Of a DNA stretch of 64,000 nt, positions 9,690-16,843 are shown in pieces. Made by a program: the position numbers and the translations under genes. The stretch covers positions 37,012,524-37,076,523 of the forward strand of contig OX243814.1 of NCBI GenBank assembly GCA_945859605.1, written 5' to 3'. The notes under the pieces were generated by a model. The model was given only the letters and a program-made list of their open reading frames with translations, searched no databases and was not told the DNA's origin. The number at the start of each line of letters is the position of its first letter. The stretch's first letter is position 1. This stretch comes from Lumbricus rubellus (taxonomy: Eukaryota > Annelida > Clitellata > Crassiclitellata > Lumbricidae).

Positions 9690-10091
9690 ATGTCGAGACC
9701 AATACACAAATTTGGAACTAAACCAACTAGACCGGTAGAGGCCAGAACGCAGCCCGTTTCAGTCTTTTGGAAGATTACGAGCGGTGTTACTCACACCCCA
9801 AATAGACAACTAGGAGGTCTGCGATGGGAGATTTTTGCGCAAAATGATATCACGATACAACCAAAGACAGCAAATACGCTAAGGCTTGGACTCGGTGTAG
9901 AAATGGCGGCAGGACTTTGCCTCGTTTCCCTCAGACAGAGTATCAAAGAACGACGATGCAGCCTACTAGACGGAGTGATTTCAGAAGATGCGGTTGTTGA
10001 TGATATCATAGTTTCCATTCAAAACAACTCCGATTCGCTAGTAACTATAAACCAAGGAGATTCGCTATGCTATGTAAATTATCAACGGTAA
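9690..10091 (+). CDS. Small virion-block protein, possible degenerate dUTPase fold
   Basis: Predicted 133 residues. From residue about 53 the order ITIQPKTANTLRLGLGVEM, GLCLVSLRQSI, GVISEDAVVDDIIVSIQNNS, and INQGDSLCYVNY follows trimeric dUTPases: a beta strand before the TGL-type turn, a motif-2 position, a GVID-like motif 3, and GD(R/S) near the end. The motif-2 Ser/Arg signature and the motif-3 catalytic Asp context are not conserved, so enzymatic activity is doubtful. A structural beta-clip role is possible. It is co-directional with and close to its neighbours, and the start sits in TGTAAAATG. Fold assignment is inference. Confidence 0.6.
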   Translation: MSRPIHKFGTKPTRPVEARTQPVSVFWKITSGVTHTPNRQLGGLRWEIFAQNDITIQPKTANTLRLGLGVEMAAGLCLVSLRQSIKERRCSLLDGVISEDAVVDDIIVSIQNNSDSLVTINQGDSLCYVNYQR

Positions 10092-10121
10092 AAAAAATAT
10101 ATATTGCCAATAAATAAAAGA

Positions 10122-10820
10122 ATGGAATACGAAGGCATCAAACTCTATCCAAACCTAGCAAATATAACACCCTCTGCGCCAGAAAGCGAAATACAAATAG
10201 CCGCAGGGTCTGCACAAACGTATCGACTTCAGAAGATTAGCGAAATCAAAAAGGAGATCGAGCAAGAACGCGACAAAAGAGCAACGTTGAGTAAAAAGTA
10301 CCATAGAAGTGTGAGCGTAATCGGCGCAGTAGACAACTTCCTCATGGTGGTCACGATGGGCCTCGGAATTTCGGGAATCGGTGTACTAGCCACCATAATT
10401 GCAACCCCCATCGCTATTGCTATGGAAGGGACGGCGCTAGGTGCGGGGCTATTGAGTATAATTGGCAGCCGAATCTGTAAAAAGCTCGCCCTGAAGGCGG
10501 AGAAGCACGAACAGATCAAAACGCTAGCTGATGCGAAGCTCAACACGATCAGCGATCATATTTCAAAAGCACTCGTGGATGATCACATTTCAGACGAGGA
10601 ATATTCTCTGATTCTAAGCGAGATTGAAAAATTCAATGGCATGAAAGAAGAAATCAAAAGTAAGTCGAAAGTTGCGGCAGCCGCGATGGATGAGGAAACG
10701 AAACAATCACTCATCGATCGGGGAAGAGAGGAAGTCAGGCAGTCCTTTCAAAGCATGTTTGAGAAAAATACCGAATCTAGTAGAAAGACGACTAACGTGA
10801 ACATGTATGAAGTCATGTAG
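10122..10820 (+). CDS. Coiled-coil protein with central hydrophobic segments
   Basis: Start chosen at the ATG at 10122 (AAAAGAATGG); an upstream TTG in frame at 10104 is less likely. Predicted 232 residues. An N-terminal KLYPNL segment is followed by a charged coiled coil (about 39-66), two hydrophobic segments with GLGISGIGVLATIIATPIAIA (about 88-120), and a second coiled coil. It is consistent with a conserved Polinton morphogenesis-block protein that may be membrane- or capsid-associated. I cannot name a function. Confidence 0.7.
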   Translation: MEYEGIKLYPNLANITPSAPESEIQIAAGSAQTYRLQKISEIKKEIEQERDKRATLSKKYHRSVSVIGAVDNFLMVVTMGLGISGIGVLATIIATPIAIAMEGTALGAGLLSIIGSRICKKLALKAEKHEQIKTLADAKLNTISDHISKALVDDHISDEEYSLILSEIEKFNGMKEEIKSKSKVAAAAMDEETKQSLIDRGREEVRQSFQSMFEKNTESSRKTTNVNMYEVM

Positions 10821-10887
10821 AGTTTTGTAGCCCTATGTAGACCTATGTCGCTATGTCTGAAAATACGTCTAACTTGTGTTTTTACAC

Positions 10888-10950
10888 ATGTCGAAAAACA
10901 TGTAGAAAAACACGTCGGAAAACATGTCGAAAAACACATCGTAAAACATT
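10888..10950 (+). repeat. Short tandem repeat upstream of the next gene
   Basis: About five degenerate copies of a 12-bp unit near ACATGTCGAAAA between two rightward genes. It creates a spurious Cys/Lys/Thr-rich N-terminal extension (from 10853) on the following ORF. Confidence 0.7.
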
Positions 10951-10966
10951 AATTTTTTTATTAAAA

Positions 10967-11875
10967 ATGTCGTTTCTAAAGATAGATGACCCGGCGAAAA
11001 GAAATTTCATAGTCGAAGAGTTTCTGAAATCCAAGAAGAATATTCAACAAAACTTTTTATCGGAGAGATTGGGGGATTCGGGGCTGCAACAAGAACTAAC
11101 CAAGCTGTACAAGCCTATCGTCGATTCGCAATCCGCAATTTCCAAAGAGCAAAATGTCTTACTATCCGCCATCAAAGAAAACTCGGTAGCTACTACAAAC
11201 GCACTACAGACGCTACCCGCTTCGTTGAAGATTCAATTTCCTCAGTATCCCTCGATAGAAGCGTATAGCGACGATCCGACTGAGGATATTAGAACTTTAG
11301 AATTAGGTGATGTAGCCACCAAGTACCTTCATCAATACGCCTCCGATAGAAAAATCGTAGACACGACGTTCGGAATACGATCAAAAAATAGTCAATTCTA
11401 CATCGGCGACACTCCGATTTCTATTCAAGGAGACGATGTGACGGTTGGAAATAAGACGTATAGCGGAACACCGGGGCTTTGGGAGTTGTTGACGATGAAA
11501 CAGCCGAACACGTCGATATACGATAATAATGATAGAGACGATTACGCCGAGATTCTACTCGCGACGGATGCGATCAGAACGCCAAAAAATCCTAACAAAC
11601 CGAAAGCATCTGCGAGCGTCAAATATAGAGAAATTATCAAACCGATATGGGAAAAGAGGACTCGTAATACACCGACAGCGGGCAAAGGCGTGGGTGGTGT
11701 AATCGTTATTTCTGAAGATCCAAACGTATTAGCGAAACAGCTGGAGCTGAGATTTCAAAGCTTCAAAGCAGGCAATACCGGTGTGAGAAACGAGATCGTG
11801 GCGATGTGCGACGCGTTATTGAGGCAGGAAGTGCTGAGTAATGATGCGTACAAAAATATAATGATGACATTGTAA
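10967..11875 (+). CDS. Conserved Polinton protein (PY-like)
   Basis: Start placed at the ATG at 10967 (ATTAAAAATG), because the frame upstream is the 12-bp tandem repeat. Predicted 302 residues. The second half (TPGLWELLTMKQPN...DYAEILLATDA...KYREIIKPIW...GNTGVRNEIVAMCDALLRQ) is recognisable as a widespread Polinton-associated protein of unknown function. The N-terminal half is helical. It lies between the coiled-coil and pVI-like genes. No breaks seen. Confidence 0.75.
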   Translation: MSFLKIDDPAKRNFIVEEFLKSKKNIQQNFLSERLGDSGLQQELTKLYKPIVDSQSAISKEQNVLLSAIKENSVATTNALQTLPASLKIQFPQYPSIEAYSDDPTEDIRTLELGDVATKYLHQYASDRKIVDTTFGIRSKNSQFYIGDTPISIQGDDVTVGNKTYSGTPGLWELLTMKQPNTSIYDNNDRDDYAEILLATDAIRTPKNPNKPKASASVKYREIIKPIWEKRTRNTPTAGKGVGGVIVISEDPNVLAKQLELRFQSFKAGNTGVRNEIVAMCDALLRQEVLSNDAYKNIMMTL

Positions 11876-11887
11876 AATGCTGAAAAA

Positions 11888-12340
11888 ATGCAAGTCATTA
11901 ATAGAAGGAGGTATAGGAAACAATACGTTATCGGCGGATCTGGAATATTCGATACAATTTCGGGATTTTTCAAACGGCTAGTAACGTCGAACGCCGCCAA
12001 ACAATTAGCAACGACCGCTCTCAGCGCGAGTAAAGACGTGGCGAAAGAAATTGGGAAAAAGGCCATCGATGTTGGGAAAACAACCGCAATCGATGCCGGC
12101 AAACGATTAGTGGACAAAGCAGTAGCCAAACTGTTTACTCCTCCTGCACCTACTCCCGCCGCCAAGAAAATTACGCCGGAAACTAGACAAATTTTAGACC
12201 GGCTGAGTAGCGTCGGGTCGAGTCCAAATATCTCGAATATTAATAATCTGATGATGGGGGATGGTCTGAAGAAGAACGGCGCCATGTCGATACAAGATTT
12301 AGTACGCTCGCTAAACGGCGCCGGAATGAAGGTCGCGTAA
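11888..12340 (+). CDS. pVI-like membrane-active virion protein
   Basis: Predicted 150 residues. A short basic N-terminus (RRRYRK) ends in VIGG (14-17), followed at once by an amphipathic segment (SGIFDTISGFFKRLV) and an Ala/Lys-rich helix, then a Pro-rich linker (PPAPTPAA). Adenovirus protein VI has the same plan: basic N-terminus, GG processing site for the viral protease, and a membrane-lytic amphipathic helix. The position just before the major capsid gene supports a minor capsid role. Equivalence of function is inferred from layout, not from alignment. Confidence 0.7.
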   Translation: MQVINRRRYRKQYVIGGSGIFDTISGFFKRLVTSNAAKQLATTALSASKDVAKEIGKKAIDVGKTTAIDAGKRLVDKAVAKLFTPPAPTPAAKKITPETRQILDRLSSVGSSPNISNINNLMMGDGLKKNGAMSIQDLVRSLNGAGMKVA

Positions 12341-12365
12341 AAAATATTATCGCGTAGTAGTAAAA

Positions 12366-13661
12366 ATGCAATCATCTGATATTCTGAGATTTACCGAACA
12401 ACCATTGAGCGATGAAAGCGTCGAACGCTACGAATGGTACGAGTATGAGCCGATATCGGGGGCGAATCTAAACACCTCCGGCGAGATTAGAATAAACATC
12501 GAACTTCAAGATCTATTTTGTCATCCAGCAGAATCTTACCTGTTGTTCGAGGGTAGATTGATGAAGGCGACCAACCCCGACACCTTCTACGTCAATGCCG
12601 ATGAAGCAACTCTTACGAATAATGGGCTCATGCATCTTTTCAGTCAAATTTCGTATTCACTGTCGAATCAGGAAATTGAATCGTTATTTCACCCAGGTCA
12701 AGCAACGACGATGCTCGGATTACTCAAGTACCCGAATGATTTTCAACTAGCTCAAGGTCTGAATCAGTTGTGGTACAAGGACAGCGGGGCGACGGCTGCT
12801 ATCGCGAATAATCAAGGTTTCGCCGTGAGACAGTCGTATATAATTCAAAAACCAAATGCCAAAGGTACTTTCAGCTTTGTAGTTCCATTGAAGCATATTT
12901 TCGGATTTTGCGATGATTACGACAAGGTTGTTTTTGGTGTGAAACATACGCTAACTCTGGTTCGTAAAGCCGATGATGACGCAATTTTTAGACTCGCCGC
13001 CGCGGCCGCAGGGAAAGTTAGGCTGGATAAAATCTCGTGGTTCATGCCGCACGTTATTCCCGCGGATATGGAGAAGATGCAATTGTACAAAACGATCGAA
13101 TCGAAAGCGTCGTTGCCAGTTGCGTACAGAGCCCGTCAATGCGATACCACCTCCGTCGCACAGTCGACTAATTTCAGCTGGAGACTCAGCGTCAAGACAT
13201 TACCTGAGAAGCCTAGGTACATCATCTTGGGTTTTCAAACCGACAAAAGCGGTGATCAAGAACACAATCCATCAGTTTTCAATCATTGTGATCTGAAGAA
13301 CATGTTCGTGATGATGAACCAGGACCGATACCCAGTTGTCGACTATAATCTATCATTTCCGAATCAACAATTCTCGCGGGCGTACCGAGCAGCAGCCGCG
13401 TTCAGTGAAAAATACTATGGAATGGACGAACTAATGACACAATGCAATATCACACCCTCGGACTTCAAAGATCTGTTTCCGATTATGGTGTTTGACGTGA
13501 GCAAGCAGTCCGAGCGTCTGAAGTCATCGGTGGTTGATATCCAGATCAAAGGCACGTTCAATACAGCGCCGCCGGCTAATACGGAAGCATACGCAGTGGT
13601 GATTTCAGACAAGTTACTGAGGTTTCAATCGGATGGTCAGAAAATGAGCGTGGTATATTGA
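12366..13661 (+). CDS. Major capsid protein (double jelly-roll)
   Basis: Predicted 431 residues, start in TAGTAAAAATG. The N-terminal region (YEYEPISG...SYLLFEGRL...TNNGLMHLFSQISYSLSNQEIE...PGQATTMLGLLKYP) is the signature seen in the animal proteins often labelled F54H12.2-like. These correspond to the Polinton double-jelly-roll major capsid protein. It would form the hexon-like trimers of the shell. It is the last gene of the rightward block and is convergent with the fibre-like genes across a perfect hairpin. The ORF is uninterrupted. Confidence 0.9.
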   Translation: MQSSDILRFTEQPLSDESVERYEWYEYEPISGANLNTSGEIRINIELQDLFCHPAESYLLFEGRLMKATNPDTFYVNADEATLTNNGLMHLFSQISYSLSNQEIESLFHPGQATTMLGLLKYPNDFQLAQGLNQLWYKDSGATAAIANNQGFAVRQSYIIQKPNAKGTFSFVVPLKHIFGFCDDYDKVVFGVKHTLTLVRKADDDAIFRLAAAAAGKVRLDKISWFMPHVIPADMEKMQLYKTIESKASLPVAYRARQCDTTSVAQSTNFSWRLSVKTLPEKPRYIILGFQTDKSGDQEHNPSVFNHCDLKNMFVMMNQDRYPVVDYNLSFPNQQFSRAYRAAAAFSEKYYGMDELMTQCNITPSDFKDLFPIMVFDVSKQSERLKSSVVDIQIKGTFNTAPPANTEAYAVVISDKLLRFQSDGQKMSVVY

Positions 13662-13702
13662 AGTTCATGATAGAATGGTCGATGAAGAATAATGAGACTT
13701 AC

Positions 13703-13738
13703 AGATACCTATCGTACGTATATGAACGATAGGTATCT
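13703..13738. terminator. Perfect 13-bp stem hairpin between convergent genes
   Basis: AGATACCTATCGT (13703-13715) pairs exactly with ACGATAGGTATCT (13726-13738) around a 10-nt loop. It lies in the 85-bp gap where the rightward capsid gene and the leftward fibre gene meet, as expected of a bidirectional transcription end or RNA-stability signal. Function inferred. Confidence 0.6.
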
Positions 13739-13746
13739 ACGGTTAC

Positions 13747-14661
13747 CTAGTACAAAAACTCGGCCTGCAATCCGGCTCCGGCCCTGAGAAGAAGGCGACC
13801 GGCTGTTGGAGTGTTTCCGGATAGGACAGAAGATACCTTCATACCGAGCTTATCGTTGGCGTTGAAAAATATGGCGACGGTTGGTAATACGAGCGATACT
13901 CTGATGTCGGCTGTTTGCTCACCCACCGTGTATTCAAAAAGTTCGTTATTATGTATCTCGTCTTTGACATACGCAACCCTGATGTTTTTTTCGCTCGGAC
14001 TGTAATTTCCTATCAAGAAATTCGCGAATCCACTAAGTCGATATACGCCTGTACGAGGAATAGTTATTAAGCCCAAGGACGTCGTATACGCCGAATCCGT
14101 ATTGATAGCAACGGCCGTTAATTGATGGTGCATTACATATGCGCCTGAGAATGCTCCACCATGCGTTGCAAATGTGCCCGAGAATGCCCCACCACTTACG
14201 AATGCGGATGCTCCACCTTCACCCTCTCTCAACACACAAATAGCCGGTCCGGTTGTAGGTCTCCAATTCGGGGACAATGCTGGGGCCGCTGTTATAGCCC
14301 CGGCCGTTCCTTCGAACCTATATATAATACCGCTCGCCGTATTTCTCACTAGATTGCCCGGGGATACCCTCATACCCGAAACGTAATCTCTACTACCGGT
14401 AGGCTCGACGCTATTAGTGATTTTATCGACGACTAGGGCAATAGCCTGGGCTGAACTAATAGCGTCACCCCCGTTACCCGTAAAAGGGTAATCAGTCGGT
14501 AACCCTACGAGATGATGGCCATTCATATTTAGATTCCCAGTCGCCGGATTTGCTCCATCTACCCTTAGAAAAGTACTATTTACTTGGGACAGCGTAACGC
14601 CTCCTGCAATTACTCTTTGAGTAGATCCTGAATCTGTATGTCCAAATTTATCAACAGGCAT
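13747..14661 (-). CDS. Fibre-like protein A (shared anchor, C1q/TNF-like head)
   Basis: Predicted 304 residues. The N-terminal ~56 residues (MPVDKFGHTDSGSTQRVIAG...) are nearly the same as the N-terminus of the neighbouring fibre-like gene B. A phage-fibre-like stretch (NLNMNGHHLVGLP) and GGAFSG repeats follow. The C-terminal ~130 residues (TGVYRLSGFANF...LRAGAGLQAEFLY) look like a C1q/TNF-type jelly roll. A conserved anchor with a variable beta-sandwich head suggests a vertex fibre for host attachment. This is inference from architecture. Start context TTCAAAATG; intact ORF. Confidence 0.7.
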   Translation of the reverse strand: MPVDKFGHTDSGSTQRVIAGGVTLSQVNSTFLRVDGANPATGNLNMNGHHLVGLPTDYPFTGNGGDAISSAQAIALVVDKITNSVEPTGSRDYVSGMRVSPGNLVRNTASGIIYRFEGTAGAITAAPALSPNWRPTTGPAICVLREGEGGASAFVSGGAFSGTFATHGGAFSGAYVMHHQLTAVAINTDSAYTTSLGLITIPRTGVYRLSGFANFLIGNYSPSEKNIRVAYVKDEIHNNELFEYTVGEQTADIRVSLVLPTVAIFFNANDKLGMKVSSVLSGNTPTAGRLLLRAGAGLQAEFLY

Positions 14662-14686
14662 TTTGAATATAATAATTTATTATTAA

Positions 14687-16019
14687 TTAGGGTCGCAAGA
14701 ATGCCGCCGAAAAGTCTCTACACAAAATGTTCGTAGCGATGGACGAAAAAGCGTGTATGCTGAGGTAATCGAACTCGTCTAGAAAAACTATGTTACTACC
14801 GATTAAATGGACATACAGATCCGTGCTCCCTCCGCCCGCAATTTGCATGTACGATACCCCATTTTTATACAGGTGGACGGTGCCATACGCGTCATTACTA
14901 TTGTTACAAAATTCTATGTACGCCGAAACGATATAGTACCCGGCTTTACTGGGGAAGAAAGAAGTCGTTCCGATGCCCTGTTCAATACCGTGTCTTGCGG
15001 TACCGCATCTTATTACGTCAAAAGTAACTGCAGTGTGAGTCCAAGCGATTATAGCCTGTTGAGTTGAACTGTAAGCGCTAACCGCGGGTCCTATCACAGC
15101 CGCCACTTTCGAAGTAAGTTGTTCATCGACGTATTTCTTATTCGTCAAATGATTATTGTCGGTCGGGACGTCGTCGTGATTCTGCAGTAAATCTATTACT
15201 TGCCCCCGACTCATAGCCTCATCTATTCCCGCTTCCGGAGTATTCGCCGTATTCGCTGTATTCGTTGTAGGCTAGGGTGACCATTTTCTGGCCGTCAAAA
15301 ACCGGGACACTTCTTGGGAAATTTTTTCCCCAAATTACAATGACAGCATTTTAAGTAGTCGAAAGAATTTGCTGTAAGCTTAGTTCAGTGCTGTCATTTA
15401 CTGTCGCACTCCCAGTCTCCCATATCGACCCCGGCGCGACCTGCCGAAGTCGATACAGATCTTGGGCCGCCATTGAAATTGTAGACCTCTTGGCCTATTT
15501 TGAAAACTTTATCGTTGCACCTTGATAAGTCTTTAAATCTATTAACTAAAATCACTAGTCTACTAAAGATGTAATATAGACTAATATTACAAAATACATA
15601 GTAGGCCTAATATAATATTCCATATGTCTATAAATTGACAACTTCTCTTTCGTTAGGCCTACGACATTTTAAAGGTTACAAACCACACTTTGTTTTGGGA
15701 TTTAAGTGAAACTAGCGTTTTCAATATTCAAATTTCCTTCTTACCAAAAACCGGGACAATTTGGCCATTTTTCCTAAGTCGTCGGGACACCGGGACGCAC
15801 CTCGAAAAACCGGGACATGTCCCGGAAAACCGGGACGTATGGTCACCCTATTGTAGGCAGACCTCTAATAGTATGGCCGCTCATATTTAGATCTCCAGTC
15901 GCTGGGTTTGCTCCATCCAGCCTTAGAAAAGTACTGTTTACTTGACTTTCAGTAACTCCGCCAGCAATTACTCTTTGCGTAGATCCTGAATCGGTATGTC
16001 CAAATTTATCAACAGGCAT
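14687..16019 (-). pseudogene. Fibre-like protein B, interrupted by a hAT element
   Basis: The ATG at 16019 (TGTAAAAATG) opens an anchor of 56 codons almost matching fibre A. The frame then breaks at 15850 where a 578-bp hAT element (15273-15850, 8-bp TSD) is inserted. The remainder continues from 15264 to the stop at 14687, with a helical HLTNKKYVDEQL segment and a C1q-like head (GYYIVSAYIEF...FDYLSIHAFSS...FSAAFL). By position arithmetic the two parts are in the same frame if the insertion and one TSD copy are discounted, so one gene was split. The head differs strongly from that of fibre A. It lies 21 bp downstream of the protease gene. Confidence 0.8.
15273..15850. mobile_element. Non-autonomous hAT element inside fibre B
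   Basis: Ends TAGGGTGACCAT and ATGGTCACCCTA (12-bp TIR), flanked by exact 8-bp duplications TTGTAGGC at 15265-15272 and 15851-15858. Subterminal CCGGGAC repeats occur at both ends. No transposase frame. The 8-bp TSD supports a hAT-type element. Confidence 0.92.
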
Positions 16020-16040
16020 TTTTACATCTGAATATAATTT

Positions 16041-16475
16041 TCAATGCAGGCTGTTTATAACTTCTTGAAAACTCACCCCATCTTTGCATGTTTTTTTCAG
16101 GACGTGCAGGCATAGATGGCCGCAAAACACTTCGTTGTCGGGCTGCACGCGTTCGCTATTGTAGTACACGGGACTCTGTAAATACTTTACCAGTTCTGTA
16201 GGAGGGGGCAGGCCATAGCTGTCGAAATATATTTTATCCCTGCCGTTCTTTGAAAACGCGACCCAGTGCGAGCCGGTTCCATTAGAATCGTCTAGATTCA
16301 ATATCCCACATTCAGTCCGTCCAGGTTTCTTCGGCAGCTCGTCTCTGAGAAATACTCCCCGGAAATTAGGAATATTGAGCTTTTTCGCGGCATCTAGTAG
16401 TTCAAAATTCGTCAACGGATGATTCGGGAGGACTACGCCTTCGACATTTATATTTTTCACAGTTGTATAGCTCAT
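16041..16475 (-). CDS. Virion maturation protease (adenain/Ulp1-like)
   Basis: Predicted 144-residue cysteine protease. The catalytic order is visible: His70 in GSHWVAF, Asp85 in YFDSYG, Gln111 as likely oxyanion residue, and Cys118 in FCGHLC. This is the C5/C48 family layout of the Polinton PRO gene. It would cleave after GG sites such as those in the pX-like and pVI-like products. Start context ATTAAAATG. Intact. Confidence 0.9.
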   Translation of the reverse strand: MSYTTVKNINVEGVVLPNHPLTNFELLDAAKKLNIPNFRGVFLRDELPKKPGRTECGILNLDDSNGTGSHWVAFSKNGRDKIYFDSYGLPPPTELVKYLQSPVYYNSERVQPDNEVFCGHLCLHVLKKTCKDGVSFQEVINSLH

Positions 16476-16497
16476 TTTAATATTTCATCTAGATGTT

Positions 16498-16827
16498 TCA
16501 CAAACTAATGAGCTTTCGGGCTTCTACACAGGCGAGATAATAATTATGTCTACAATTTTTGCATTCATTCGCCTTTCCATCTTTCTGAAATCGATTGTTG
16601 TCGTATTCCGATATGTTCTGACTTACCTTACACCGACTGCAAACTTTTGTGTCTTTTGTCTCCCTATTTTCCTGTCTTGCGTATTTGTGCGCAAGCTCTT
16701 TCACTTTGGCATTTTTACAAATTTTACAGCTGGGGTAATACCCGCTCTTCTGTGAGTTATCTTTGTGAAATTCGTCCAAGCTTTTTTCTATTTTGCATTT
16801 AGAACACACTTTTTTTGCCGCATCCAT
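16498..16827 (-). CDS. Double zinc-ribbon protein
   Basis: Predicted 109 residues with two repeats of C-x2-C ... C-x2-C (VCSKCK...SCKICKN and VCSRCK...ECKNCRH), each resembling the zinc-binding half of endonuclease-VII-type recombination nucleases, but without a visible HNH catalytic segment. Probably a small nucleic-acid-binding protein expressed with polB and the protease (same strand, 16 bp after the polB stop and 22 bp before the protease start). Start context AATATAAAATG. Confidence 0.7.
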   Translation of the reverse strand: MDAAKKVCSKCKIEKSLDEFHKDNSQKSGYYPSCKICKNAKVKELAHKYARQENRETKDTKVCSRCKVSQNISEYDNNRFQKDGKANECKNCRHNYYLACVEARKLISL

Positions 16828-16843
16828 TTTATATTAGTGTAAA

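Noticed and set aside
10853..10966. N-terminal extension of the PY-like ORF
   Set aside because: The extra 38 codons are a 12-bp tandem repeat. The ATG at 10967 has the start context shared by the other Polinton genes.
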